Assembly: GCA_964544865.1 (NCBI GenBank)
Contig: CAZJDV010000004.1
Coordinates: 1 to 64,000 of the forward strand
Source of the DNA: CAZJDV01 sp964544865
Lineage (GTDB): Bacteria > Chloroflexota > Dehalococcoidia > Lucifugimonadales > CAJWER01
Reading direction: 5' to 3'
DNA: 64,000 nt
Below the pieces are notes generated by a model. It had not been told where the DNA came from, made no database searches, and was given only the letters and a program-made list of their open reading frames with translations. This document shows positions 26,093-36,350 of the stretch, piece by piece (positions within the stretch are counted from its first letter, which is position 1; each line of letters starts with the position of its first letter). Both the position numbers and the translations under genes were made by a program.

Positions 26093-27223
26093 TTAGCGTC
26101 GGCGGCGGACGCGCCGGTAGCCGGCGATCATGGCCACGGGACCTAGCAGAAACAGGAGATTCACAGCTCCCGAGGCCGCCGAGATATTCATGAACGGGAC
26201 GCAGCTGCCGCCCTCCGGCGTGGGTGTGGGCGGCGCTGCGGTGGGCGTGGGCGGTACCGGAGTAAAGGTGGGCGTGGGCGGTAGCGGTGTCGGTGTCGGC
26301 GTTCGCGCTGGCCGCGGGGTGCGGGTCGGCGTCGAAGTATTGGTAGCTGTCGGCGTCATCGTAGGTGTGGGCGTGGGGGTCGGCCTTGGTGTCGGAGTAT
26401 TGGTAGTTGTCGGCGTCATCGTAGGTGTGGGCGTGGGGGTCGGCAAGTCCACGAAAACCAGGTCGAACGTCTTAGCACGACTGTCGCTGCGGTAGGTGTC
26501 AGACGCCGTCGCGGCGACCCCATTCAGAAGGAAGACAACGGGCTGGCCCAACAGTTCAGCGTCCCGCGGGTCGAATACGAGGCTTCCGTACGCATCCCCC
26601 TGGATCAGCGCCGGGAAGGACTCGTACGAGCCCACCCTGGCGACGAGCACTCCATCCTGTGGCACGGCGGCGCCGGCCACGATGATGGACCCTGAGTACA
26701 CGACCGTTCTCGCCACCGATGGCGTTGGAGTAGCGGTCGGTGTTGGCGTGATGGTTGGCGTAGGGGTCCTCGTCGGCGTAAACGTGGGTGTCGGTGTGGG
26801 CGGTACCGGAGTAAAGGTGGGTGTCGGCGTGGGCGTGGGCTCGGGCAGCTTCGGGAACGTCAGGTCGAAGCTCAGGTCCACCCGGGCGGGCAGGAAATTG
26901 ACCGTCTGGTCGGCCTGTATTTTCCCTGCCAGATGGAATGTCAGCGGCTGATTGATCAGCGCTGAGTCCTGCGGGCTGACAACCAGGGTATCATAATCCC
27001 CGTTGGACTTGACGAAGATAGGTTCGGATTCCCAGTTGCCGACCCTGGCGACAATGAACATGCCCTCGGGCACCGGCTGTCCGACCGCTGTCGCCCTGCC
27101 CGAATAGATGGCTGGGAGTGAGGGGATCTGGGCGCGGGCGATGTCGGCAAATATGGCCGACATGATGACGGCAACAAGCACCGTGACAACCAATGAGCGT
27201 ATCATCTGTGCGTCTCTCGGCAT
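26093..27223 (-). CDS. Exported PT-rich surface protein with two copies of a beta-rich domain
   Basis: 376 residues. A signal peptide (MIRSLVVTVLVAVIMSAIFA, cleavage likely after ARA) precedes domain A (about 35-125: IYSGRATAVGQPVPEGMFIV, ARVGNWESEPIFV) and a Pro-Thr linker. Domain B (about 170-260: VVYSGSIIVAGAAVPQDGVL, VARVGSYESFPALI) is plainly a repeat of A. A second long PT/PTP linker and a C-terminal membrane helix with a basic end (LLFLLGPVAMIAGYRRVRRRR) follow, typical of wall- or membrane-anchored proteins. Function unknown; a stalk-like surface display role is inferred. The start could be ATG 27223 or 27205. It is separated from the S-layer-like gene upstream by a strong terminator. 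Confidence 0.8.
   Translation of the reverse strand: MPRDAQMIRSLVVTVLVAVIMSAIFADIARAQIPSLPAIYSGRATAVGQPVPEGMFIVARVGNWESEPIFVKSNGDYDTLVVSPQDSALINQPLTFHLAGKIQADQTVNFLPARVDLSFDLTFPKLPEPTPTPTPTFTPVPPTPTPTFTPTRTPTPTITPTPTATPTPSVARTVVYSGSIIVAGAAVPQDGVLVARVGSYESFPALIQGDAYGSLVFDPRDAELLGQPVVFLLNGVAATASDTYRSDSRAKTFDLVFVDLPTPTPTPTMTPTTTNTPTPRPTPTPTPTMTPTATNTSTPTRTPRPARTPTPTPLPPTPTFTPVPPTPTAAPPTPTPEGGSCVPFMNISAASGAVNLLFLLGPVAMIAGYRRVRRRR
26336..26444. repeat. 60-bp tandem repeat encoding the PT linker
   Basis: The 49 bases 26336-26384 recur at 26396-26444 with one mismatch (C/T at 26347/26407), a 60-base period. They encode part of the Thr/Pro-rich linker of the surface protein on the minus strand. Such repeats can vary in copy number between strains. 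Confidence 0.85.
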
Positions 27224-27235
27224 CAGCCCTCGCTC

Positions 27236-27272
27236 AAAAAAGCCTCCCTCCCCATGACAGAGGAGGGAGGCT
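27236..27272 (-). terminator. Intrinsic terminator of the S-layer-like gene
   Basis: On the minus strand an 11-bp stem AGCCTCCCTCC / GGAGGGAGGCT (arms 27262-27272 and 27241-27251, 10-base loop) is followed at once by six T (27236-27241). This is a textbook Rho-independent terminator, 43 bases after the stop of the gene at 27315-30197. Confidence 0.9.
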
Positions 27273-27314
27273 TGCTATGCTACTCGTTTCTACCTATGAG
27301 TGTCTGATCGGCGA

Positions 27315-30197
27315 TTATGGTACAAGCGTGCCTGCCTTGTTAAGGAAGACCCAGTAGCCCTTGTTCACCTCAATTGTGTCGGCCGAATCCGGCAGCAGAC
27401 CCACGAACTTGTTGGTCGCGTTGTCGTAGCCATAGGCCCTGGACCAGTCGAGGCCGCTGAAGTAGTCGTCGGCGTCGCGGCTTGTCACCGTCAGGTCCGA
27501 GGTGGCCACCGGCACCAGGTTCCATCCCGCAATAAGCTTGAAGCTTGGTGGGAGGGACGCGGCGCCCGCCGCGATACCCGGCACGTCAACCTTCTGCGTC
27601 ACCACGGCGGTCGAATGTACCCAGTAGGCCCTGTTGGCCGTGATGGTAGTAAGGGCCAAATCGCTCTCGCCGCCGCCCAGCGTACCATCGGTTTGGCGGG
27701 TGGCAACTAGCCAGTTGCCCGCCGTGGTCGGGTCGTAGGTCAGCACGATGTCTACCTTATCCGTCGTTATGACATCGTTGATGCCCGTCAAGTCGGCGGC
27801 CGGCGAGTCAGGCAGCGACATCAGGTTCCAGCCCGGGCGGAGTGCTATAGACACTGTCCGCTTGGCGATGGTGAACGTGCCCGTTGCGTCGGTCAGCTTA
27901 TTGCCGGCGGTGTCCGTGGCGCTCACCTTCAGCGTGTAGGCGCCTAACGCCAGGTTAGTAGCGGCCCAGATGTACTCGATGCTGTCTCCGGTGCTAAAGC
28001 TGGCAAGGACGTCCTGCGTTGTCGCATCAGGATTTGTCAGCTCTGCCTTGGTCATTGTCACAGTCTTGTGGCCGTCGCCGGGGTACTCGTCCTCATCAAA
28101 GACGACACGTACGAACGGCGACTGGTTCTGGACATCCGCGGTGCCGTCAGGATCGAAGGTCACCGTCGGCGCCGACTGGTCGACCTGGAACGTGTCGGTC
28201 GCCACGTAGTCGTAGGTGACCGTGTAGGCGACACCTGTAGTCGAGGTCGCCGCGCTCCCGAGGGTGATTGTCCGGGCGCTCGCGTCGACGGCAGTCACTG
28301 CTGGCGCGCCGGTTGTCGTCGCGTTTCTGAAGACAGTGACATCAGACGCTCCCACAGCTCCGCTGAAGTCGCTGTCGCCGATCGGACCGTTGGCCAGCGT
28401 TAGAGTCAGCCTATCAGTGCTGATGGTCGGGGTCTCCGCCGTCACTGCGGTCAGGTTGGTCGTCAGGTTGTTGCCTAGGTCCTTGGCCTGGATGGAGATG
28501 CCGTACACCCCGGTGGTGTCGCCGGCAGCGATGGTCGCGTCGGCCGAGAAGTTGTTCGGCGTCGGGGAGGTGACGGTCTTTGGGAGGTTAGCCGTGGCGC
28601 CGCTCGGGCCGGCGATGGTCACCTTTGGCCAGTCAACGGCCATCTTCTCGTCGGTGGCCATGGTCACCGTGACCTTGTCGGCCAGGATAGCAAGGCCCTT
28701 GTCGATAGTGACCGCACTCAAGACGGCCTTAACGCCATCGGTGGCGGTGACCGCGTCTGCGGTGATAGAGGCGGCGTTACCGGCCTTGTCCGTTATCGAC
28801 CCGGACACTGCTGCGGTAGGCTTGGCGTCAGACGCCAAGGCGGCGACGGTCAGGTTGACCTTGTTCGCGTCATCTGCGTCGACGGCCGCCGCTGAAACCG
28901 TGGCGCCCACGATCGTGAAGTCGGAGCCGTCCGAGTTGATCGAGGTGGCATCCAAGCCCGACGTATCGGTGAAGGTCAGGACGACAGCGGTGTTGGCGCT
29001 ACCCGTCGAAGCAGATACCAGGACAGGCACCGTCTTGTCGATAGTGATGTTGGCGCTAGTGCCTGTCACCGTCTGTATGTTGCCGGCCTGGTCGGTAGCG
29101 TTGATCTCCAAGCTGAACTCTAGGCTATCGGTCACGGCGAAGCCGCTGCTGCTCGTCGCGTTGGTCCACGCGGTGCCCTGCGCGAAGATTGCCCGGAACC
29201 CGTCGGCTATGGCCTGGTACGAGATGTTCCCGGAAGGCACGGTTACCCCGTTGATCGCCAGGGTAATGTCAGTCGCAAAGTTGGTAGTGGAGATACCGGC
29301 GCCCGTATCGCTCACGTCAAAGGTGACGGTGGGATTCGCCACATTCGTGATCGTACCGTCGGCCGGCGTGACCGCGGAGATTGTCGGCTTGACGCCGTCG
29401 ATCGTCACCGTGTCGCTGTCGATAACAACTGCCGCGGAGTCGTAGTAGGTAGCGGTCAGGGTATCGCCGTCCTGAACCCATACTCCATCAGAGTTGGTCC
29501 CCTGGGTTGCGGCGTCGGACGATAGGAATATGATCCCGCTGAATAGCTGGGATGTGGCGTTGGCCGTGTCGTCAGTCAGGGTCGCCACCTCGCTGATGGT
29601 CACCCACTCGCCTGCGGGGTCGGAGGTGCTGATGACCTTGGCGCGACGCAGAGTAGAGTCCGTCCCGGGCCAGGTATCCTGCGTGTGGTAAGCGAACGTC
29701 GCCGTCGTAGTAGCATCGGCGGCAGCCAGGAGGGTAAAGGATCCCGAGGCGACGACGGAACCGACCACGAAACTGCTGGATAGTCCAACAGTAGCCGCGG
29801 GATTCCCAGTTAGCGGCGTTGTGGCCGGGCTACTCGTGCTGTAGCCGACCGCGGTAATCGTATATGTCGTCGCATCGTTACCTGGAGTCGCTGCTCCATG
29901 CTTTCCATTGGCGATGTCAAAGAACTTCGAGCTTGTAACATTGCCGCTGAACACGGCGGTGCCGCTCTTCGTGGTCTCAAGCGCACCGTCCAGAATGAAG
30001 ATCGTCGAGGTCGAGTTTGGCTTTGCAGAAGAGATGTCGGCGCCGTCGGCGGCGGCAAACTCAACGTCGTCCTCGGCCAAGGTTACCGTCGCGGCGGAGA
30101 TCGGACGGGCCCCGAAAAACGTCGGCCCCATTCCGATGACGGCCACTAGCAGCCCCAGAGCCACTATAATGGACAGAGTTCTTACTGAATACTTCAC
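27315..30197 (-). CDS. Large secreted Ig-like repeat protein, probable S-layer/surface protein
   Basis: 960 residues from GTG 30197 (AAGGGGG upstream). The signal peptide includes TLSIIVALGLLVAVIG and ends near AISA. The body is Thr/Ala/Asp-rich, with successive beta-sandwich-like units opening DGVKPTISAVTPADG, DKTVPVLVSASTG and DQSAPTVTFDPDG, like bacterial Ig-like cadherin modules. The C-terminus holds two related units: RTVSIALRPGWNLMSLPDSP...NRAYWVHS and FKLIAGWNLVPVATS...NKGYWVFL. There is no LPXTG or membrane anchor, so the GWNL...YWV pair may be the cell-surface attachment domain. Lys is scarce and the composition fits an S-layer. Monocistronic, with its own promoter candidate and a strong terminator. 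Confidence 0.75.
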   Translation of the reverse strand: MKYSVRTLSIIVALGLLVAVIGMGPTFFGARPISAATVTLAEDDVEFAAADGADISSAKPNSTSTIFILDGALETTKSGTAVFSGNVTSSKFFDIANGKHGAATPGNDATTYTITAVGYSTSSPATTPLTGNPAATVGLSSSFVVGSVVASGSFTLLAAADATTTATFAYHTQDTWPGTDSTLRRAKVISTSDPAGEWVTISEVATLTDDTANATSQLFSGIIFLSSDAATQGTNSDGVWVQDGDTLTATYYDSAAVVIDSDTVTIDGVKPTISAVTPADGTITNVANPTVTFDVSDTGAGISTTNFATDITLAINGVTVPSGNISYQAIADGFRAIFAQGTAWTNATSSSGFAVTDSLEFSLEINATDQAGNIQTVTGTSANITIDKTVPVLVSASTGSANTAVVLTFTDTSGLDATSINSDGSDFTIVGATVSAAAVDADDANKVNLTVAALASDAKPTAAVSGSITDKAGNAASITADAVTATDGVKAVLSAVTIDKGLAILADKVTVTMATDEKMAVDWPKVTIAGPSGATANLPKTVTSPTPNNFSADATIAAGDTTGVYGISIQAKDLGNNLTTNLTAVTAETPTISTDRLTLTLANGPIGDSDFSGAVGASDVTVFRNATTTGAPAVTAVDASARTITLGSAATSTTGVAYTVTYDYVATDTFQVDQSAPTVTFDPDGTADVQNQSPFVRVVFDEDEYPGDGHKTVTMTKAELTNPDATTQDVLASFSTGDSIEYIWAATNLALGAYTLKVSATDTAGNKLTDATGTFTIAKRTVSIALRPGWNLMSLPDSPAADLTGINDVITTDKVDIVLTYDPTTAGNWLVATRQTDGTLGGGESDLALTTITANRAYWVHSTAVVTQKVDVPGIAAGAASLPPSFKLIAGWNLVPVATSDLTVTSRDADDYFSGLDWSRAYGYDNATNKFVGLLPDSADTIEVNKGYWVFLNKAGTLVP

Positions 30198-30387
30198 TGC
30201 CTACCCCCTTAAGCTTTCTCGTATTTGCCGTGACTCGGCTCGACTTCTTCCCAAACCGAACGATAAAACAGTAAAATTCCCGGGATGCACACCACTCCCA
30301 GGAACGGCGGAGGGCCTGCCCTTGACAAGGCGTTGGACCACGCCATTCATTAAGACCTCGCTTTTCTCGTCGTTAGAGTCATCATAG

Positions 30388-30417
30388 TTTGTACACTATG
30401 CTCCATTAGGATGTCAA
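30388..30417 (-). promoter_or_regulatory. Candidate promoter of the S-layer-like gene, overlapping a dyad
   Basis: On the minus strand TTGACA (30412-30417), an 18-base spacer and TACAAA (30388-30393). An inverted repeat CATAGT-N6-ACTATG (30383-30400) covers the -10 and could be an operator. The leader would be about 180 bases, long enough for post-transcriptional control. Confidence 0.45.
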
Positions 30418-30642
30418 GTGCTTCAAGATGGGTACCGGGTTAATCCCTCAGGGTCAGCCTGATTCCGCCTCACACGCCCAGTGCTCATCGGCAATTCGCC
30501 TGAAACCAAGCGCAACTATATATTACGCCCCTATGTGTTGTCAATGAGCCAGGCCACCAGTATTTGCGGGTTACAACTACTAGGGTTGACGGTGCAGCAC
30601 CCTCGCAGTCTAGGCAGCGTCCTGATGGGTCCTTGAGATAGG

Positions 30643-31782
<1,140 letters not shown>

Positions 31783-32540
31783 CTGCCCGCTCCGCCTCCA
31801 GAATCGGCTGTCATCGGCCGTTCACACTTCGCGCAATTTGGGGGTCGTGGTTTTCATCTTCATACTTCGGGATCGGGCCTGTGAAGGCCGGATATCGTTT
31901 CGGGGTGTCCGAGGTATTCGCTATGGACATAGTTCATCTAACCGGTCCAGATTCAATTCAAACCTGCGCCGGTGCTTTGGCGTTCAGGCCCTGACGGAAT
32001 GGATAGCCTGCGGACTCGTTGGTTTGGCAAATCTGGGTTCGGTTCTCGGTCTACGCACCTACTGCTACGGGGCAGCAACGAATTTGGAGCTTGATCCGAT
32101 GGCCCGGCGTAATCTTGCGGGCTATCTGGAAGCGAAGGGTTTAAGGCCACCGCGCAGGCAGGGTAGTCGTGGCGGGAATCGCTTCGCCGGGACCAGTCCG
32201 GGTTTAGCCGCCTCGCCGGCATGCATCGGACACGCGCTGTATGCCGCTCCGGCGGCTTGTCACGTTTGGCTACAGTCCGGAAGGTCCTTTCCGTTCGCAC
32301 CAGGCGCGCAGACGCATGCCTGACCTGCTGATTAGGGAGGCACTAGATTCCGAATCGATCGTGTCTGGGTCGAGTCCTTGGCTCTCGGCGGTAACCGAAG
32401 TACGGAATCGTAGCTGGACGCTTGCCTCGATGCTAGACGGATCGCGTCGGTACTGGCCCAGAAGGAAGGGTCAATCGAGGTGGACAGCCTGAGGATAGCA
32501 TACTGGTGGCGGTCAAGTCTATATCTTTTTCGCTGTTTTC
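31783..32540. other. 758-base region without a supported gene
   Basis: Upstream of rho and downstream of pyrG (both minus). All open frames here are low-quality and mutually overlapping. A plus-strand stretch from ATG 31923 reads MDIVHLTGPDSIQTCAGAL and stops after 23 codons; about 150 bases on, another frame reads NLAGYLEAKGLRPPRR. Together these look like the two ends of a small Cys-containing protein that has decayed, but I cannot name it. No tRNA, tmRNA, RNase P or SRP RNA hallmarks were found. Confidence 0.4.
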
Positions 32541-34175
32541 CTACGCCTCTATCGGCAAAGCGTGCTGCCCACCCTCCCTCAACGTCTGCATCGCCACGCC
32601 GACGAACTCTCTGAAGAGAGGATGCGGCCGGTCTGGCCTCGACAAGAACTCGGGGTGGAACTGGACTCCCACCATGAACGGGTGGCCGGGCCACTCCATG
32701 ATTTCCACGAGCCTCCCGTCGGGCGAGATCCCCGTGGGCCACATCCCCACCGACTCCAAGACCTCGCGATAGGCGTTGTTGACCTCGTACCGATGGCGGT
32801 GCCGTTCCTGGACCAGGGGCCTGGCATAGGCGCGTTCCGCCCAGGTATCCTTCACCACCCGGCAGGGGTAGACACCGAGACGCATGGTGCCCCCCATATC
32901 GGTGAGGTCTCTCTGGTCCAGCATCAGGTCTATGACGGGGTCCGGCGTATCGGGATCGAACTCCGTGGAATTCGCGGTCGCGAGTCCGAGTGGCCCTCTG
33001 GCCGCCTCGATTACCATCACCTGCAGTCCCAGGCACAGCCCGAGATAGGGGATCGCGTTGTCCCGGGCGTAGCGCACGGTGTCGATCATCCCCTCGATGC
33101 CGCGGGGGCCGAAGCCCCCAGGCACGACGATGCCGCTGACCTGTCCAAGATAAGCGTCAGCGCCATGCTCCTCGATGTCCTCCGCTCCCACCCATTGCAA
33201 CTCGATGTCGCACTCGTGGGCAAGGCCTGCATGGTCCAGGGATTCCTTAACTGACAGGTACGAATCGTGCAGCTCGACGTACTTTCCCACCACCGCGATG
33301 GAGAGTACGTCCTTTGGACTCTGCATCCGCTCCACCATCGCCCGCCAGCCGACGAGATCCTTCGGCGAACTAAGGAGGTCCAAGCTCCCCACCATCAGGT
33401 CTCCCAGGCCCTCTTCCTCCAGGATCAGCGGCACTTCATACACCGTGGAGACCGTTGGGAGAGCAATGACCCCCTTGCGGAACACGTCGCAGTGGACGGC
33501 GATCTTGTCTTTGATCTCGTCATCGCACGGGTAGTCGCTGCGGCACATGATGGCGTCCGGCTGGATGCCGATTCCCCGGAGCTCGCGAACGCTATGCTGG
33601 GTGGGCTTCGTCTTGAGCTCCCCGGTGGCGCCGATGTACGGCAGGTAGGTGACGTGTATGTAAAATACGTTGTCCCTGCCAACCTCGTTGTGCATCTGCC
33701 GGATGGCTTCGAGGAACGGAAGCCCCTCGATGTCGCCCACAGTGCCGCCGACCTCGACCACAATTACCTGCGCTCCACTCTCGGCCGCCAGTCCGTGGAT
33801 GCGCTGCTTTATCGCGTTGGTGACATGGGGCACCGACTGGATCGTGCCGCCGAGGTACTCGCCGCGGCGCTCGCGGGCGATCACGTCGCTGTAGATCTGG
33901 CCCGCCGTGACATTGGACGACTCCGTCAAGTCGATGTCGATGAAACGCTCGTAGTGGCCCAGGTCCAGGTCGGTCTCGGAGCCGTCGTTGGTCACGAAGA
34001 CCTCGCCGTGCTGATACGGTGACATCGTCCCGGGGTCCACGTTCAGGTACGGGTCGAGCTTCATGACCGAAAGGGTGATACCGCGGCTCTTGAGCAGGCG
34101 GCCGATGGACGCCACCGTGATGCCCTTCCCCACGGAGCTGACTACCCCGCCGGTTACGAATATGAACTTTGTCAT
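32541..34175 (-). CDS. pyrG: CTP synthase
   Basis: 544 residues from ATG 34175 (a TTG six codons upstream is less likely). The synthetase domain has KFIFVTGGVVSSVGKGI (P-loop), SPYQHGEVFVTNDGSETDLD and EVGGTVGDIEGLPFLEAIRQ. The glutaminase domain has VPGGFGPRGIEGM, the nucleophile Cys in YLGLCLGLQ, and HPE in VQFHPEFLSR. It makes CTP from UTP, glutamine and ATP. All catalytic residues are visible and the length is normal. Confidence 0.96.
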   Translation of the reverse strand: MTKFIFVTGGVVSSVGKGITVASIGRLLKSRGITLSVMKLDPYLNVDPGTMSPYQHGEVFVTNDGSETDLDLGHYERFIDIDLTESSNVTAGQIYSDVIARERRGEYLGGTIQSVPHVTNAIKQRIHGLAAESGAQVIVVEVGGTVGDIEGLPFLEAIRQMHNEVGRDNVFYIHVTYLPYIGATGELKTKPTQHSVRELRGIGIQPDAIMCRSDYPCDDEIKDKIAVHCDVFRKGVIALPTVSTVYEVPLILEEEGLGDLMVGSLDLLSSPKDLVGWRAMVERMQSPKDVLSIAVVGKYVELHDSYLSVKESLDHAGLAHECDIELQWVGAEDIEEHGADAYLGQVSGIVVPGGFGPRGIEGMIDTVRYARDNAIPYLGLCLGLQVMVIEAARGPLGLATANSTEFDPDTPDPVIDLMLDQRDLTDMGGTMRLGVYPCRVVKDTWAERAYARPLVQERHRHRYEVNNAYREVLESVGMWPTGISPDGRLVEIMEWPGHPFMVGVQFHPEFLSRPDRPHPLFREFVGVAMQTLREGGQHALPIEA

Positions 34176-34522
34176 AGTGGAGTCACAACGCAAGGCGCGT
34201 CAACGAATGACGGTCGGGACGAGCTGCGGAGCGGGAGGAACGGAGGTCTTGGAGGGGTGGTTCGAGATAGGGATGGCGAAGCGGAAGATGACGCTCCCGG
34301 CCATCTATCTAAGCACTTCGTCGTGAGTAGAACAAGGAGCCATACACCACTGCCCAGGCTTTCCAGTTACCGCTGGGCAAAGTATAGGCTTGCGGCGAAT
34401 CCATTGTCAACATCATGATGTATGATGGTGACACGAGGGCTCACCAGATATATCCTGCTGCGGCAGCGCCCTGCGGGAGCGGCCTCTCCGGGGCGGCACG
34501 GACCAGTGAAAAGGACTATCGA

Positions 34523-35431
34523 ATGAGGTATTACAGGCTTGTCGACATCGGTGGAGACACGCGGTTGGTCGTCGAGGCCGAAGCAGGCGTTCTCGCAGAC
34601 CTGACGTCCGTCGAGGACGACGTCGTCAATCTGGACGACATCGTGAGAGCCGCGTCGCTGTCCGGGCTTTCCATCGACGAGATCACGCGCGGGCTGCTCG
34701 GGTCTGGCCCCTTCGACACCTACCCGCTGGCGCAGGTCGTGGAGGACTCCAGGGCGGAGACGGGCGACCTCTGGCTCGACCGGCCCCTGGACCCACCGGA
34801 GGTATGGGCCGCGGGCGTGACTTACAAGACCAGCGAGATGGAGCGCCACCGCGAGAGCGAGACGCCGGATATCTACTCGAAAGTCTACGCCGCGGACCGC
34901 CCAGAGCTGTTCTTCAAGGCGACCCCCGAGAGGTGCGTCGGCCCCTTCGAGTCCATCGGCGTGCGCGGCGACTCCGAATGGAGCGTCCCGGAGCCGGAGC
35001 TCGCCTTCGTCGTATATAAACGGGAGATCGTGGGCTACACCATCGGCAACGACGTAAGCTCCCGGTCCATTGAAGGGGAGAACCCTCTCTACCTGCCCCA
35101 GGCGAAGATCTTCGACAAATGCTGCGCCATCGGGCCTTGCCTCGTCACCCCGGAGTCCCTGGGCGACCCGCACGCCCTGCCGATACGCTGCTCCATACAC
35201 AGGGACGGCGAGGAGGTATTCAGCGGCGAGACCTCTACCTCCCAGATGGCCAGGCGGTGCGAAGATATCTCCGACTGGCTCCACCGCCATAACCCGGTGC
35301 CCGACATGACCGTCGTCCTGACGGGCACGTCCATCGTGCCGCCGCCGGACTTCACTCTTCTCGAGGGGGACGTGGTTTCCATCGAGATCGACGGGATCGG
35401 AGTGCTGGAGAACGACGTGGTGACCGTTTAG
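34523..35431 (+). CDS. Fumarylacetoacetate hydrolase (FAH) family protein
   Basis: 302 residues. The FAH fold signatures are PEVWAAGVTYKTSEMERH, ELFFKATPERCVGPFESIGV, EWSVPEPELAFVVY (metal-binding Glu residues) and GYTIGNDVSSRSIEGENPLYLPQAK, close to the family core IAGYTxxNDVSARD. The C-terminal GDVVSIEIDGIGVLENDV also fits. Family members hydrolyse or hydrate beta-diketo acids or decarboxylate 2-keto acids. The form resembles sugar-acid pathway members such as 2-keto-3-deoxy acid dehydratases, but the substrate is not determined. ATG 34523 follows AAAAGGAC. It is convergent with the aminotransferase gene. Confidence 0.85.
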   Translation: MRYYRLVDIGGDTRLVVEAEAGVLADLTSVEDDVVNLDDIVRAASLSGLSIDEITRGLLGSGPFDTYPLAQVVEDSRAETGDLWLDRPLDPPEVWAAGVTYKTSEMERHRESETPDIYSKVYAADRPELFFKATPERCVGPFESIGVRGDSEWSVPEPELAFVVYKREIVGYTIGNDVSSRSIEGENPLYLPQAKIFDKCCAIGPCLVTPESLGDPHALPIRCSIHRDGEEVFSGETSTSQMARRCEDISDWLHRHNPVPDMTVVLTGTSIVPPPDFTLLEGDVVSIEIDGIGVLENDVVTV

Positions 35432-35440
35432 CGCGGGGTC

Positions 35441-36298
35441 TCAGACGCCCTCGGCCGGGAGGTGGCTCAGCGCCTGATCGACGAAATCCAGGCCGACCTT
35501 CTGCGACCAGGCCTCGATAAGCCTCCGCGTAACCGGTCCGGGTATCTCGTGGCCCAGACTGACACCGTTGACCGTGGCCACGGGCAGCAGGCAGTACCGG
35601 GTGCCCGAAACGAACGCCTCGTCCGCGTCGTACACATCGTGCGTCGAATAGCGGCCCTCGTCGACGCCGATGCCCAGGGGCTCGGCGAGGTCAAGTATCG
35701 TGGCCATGCTGATGCCTGGCAGCACCTTGCTCCTGTCGAGGAGCTTGATTCGTCCGTCTCGGACGAACATGAAATTGGCCCTAGCGCACTCGGTGACGTA
35801 CCCCTGCTCGTCGGAGCTGAGCGTCCACGCTTCTTGATTGGACCTGCTGGACTGGTCCGGATGGTGCGGAGGGGGCGCCGAGTAGGTCACGGGAGTCACG
35901 ACCCGTACCCCGCTGACGTAGCCCTGGGCGAAATCGGCGAAGTCCAGCAACTGGACGTAGATCAGGACGTCGACCTCGGGGGAGCCGTTCGAGGACGGCG
36001 CCGAGGGGGCGCTGACCACCTGGGCCACCACGAGGTCGGCGCAGGACTCGATCAGTTCCCGATTCTCCTCGACGACCTGGAGCGTGGCCGCCTCCATCCC
36101 GCTCAGGGTCAAACCCGGGTCGATCCGGGCTTGCTCGAGCCCCCGATACAGACGCCCCAGGTGGTCCCGGAGCCTGAAGACCCAGCCGCTAAACGTGCGC
36201 TCGGCGTCGAATAGCCCGCCGTCACGGCGCTGCTCGCCGACGCCGATCTGCGCGATCGCTTCGGTGTTGGGCAGGAACCCTCCATTGAAATATGCCAG
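35441..36298 (-). CDS. Class IV aminotransferase fold protein, CTG start, catalytic lysine not found
   Basis: The homologous reading begins AYFNGGFLPNTEAIAQIGVG, which in this family follows the initiator directly. There is no ATG, GTG or TTG between the upstream in-frame TGA and this point, so CTG at 36296-36298 is the likely start (285 residues); TTG 36112 would cut off 62 conserved residues. Family features are DGGLFDAERTFSGWVFRLRDHLGRL, QGYVTECARANFMFVRDG, KVLPGISMATILDLAEPLGI and FVSGTRYCLLPVA. The segment that normally carries the PLP lysine (K-HRSRLxxxLA) is shortened to HHPDQSSRSNQEAWTLSS with no Lys, an apparent in-frame loss of roughly 20-25 residues. It may be inactive or a truncated copy. 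It lies 52 bases after sucD. Confidence 0.7.
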   Translation of the reverse strand: MAYFNGGFLPNTEAIAQIGVGEQRRDGGLFDAERTFSGWVFRLRDHLGRLYRGLEQARIDPGLTLSGMEAATLQVVEENRELIESCADLVVAQVVSAPSAPSSNGSPEVDVLIYVQLLDFADFAQGYVSGVRVVTPVTYSAPPPHHPDQSSRSNQEAWTLSSDEQGYVTECARANFMFVRDGRIKLLDRSKVLPGISMATILDLAEPLGIGVDEGRYSTHDVYDADEAFVSGTRYCLLPVATVNGVSLGHEIPGPVTRRLIEAWSQKVGLDFVDQALSHLPAEGV

Positions 36299-36350
36299 GA
36301 ATTCAGGCTTCTTGTCCCAGGCGGGGTCCTCGCGGGATTTGCGGGCTCTA

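Noticed and set aside
26200..26900. Possible CRISPR array or minisatellite
   Set aside because: The regular GT-rich repeats encode Thr-Pro linkers of the surface protein and have no spacers; no CRISPR array was seen anywhere in the window.
28264..29445. 393-codon plus-strand frame opposite the S-layer-like gene
   Set aside because: It is an antisense shadow of a repetitive Ala/Thr/Val-rich coding sequence.
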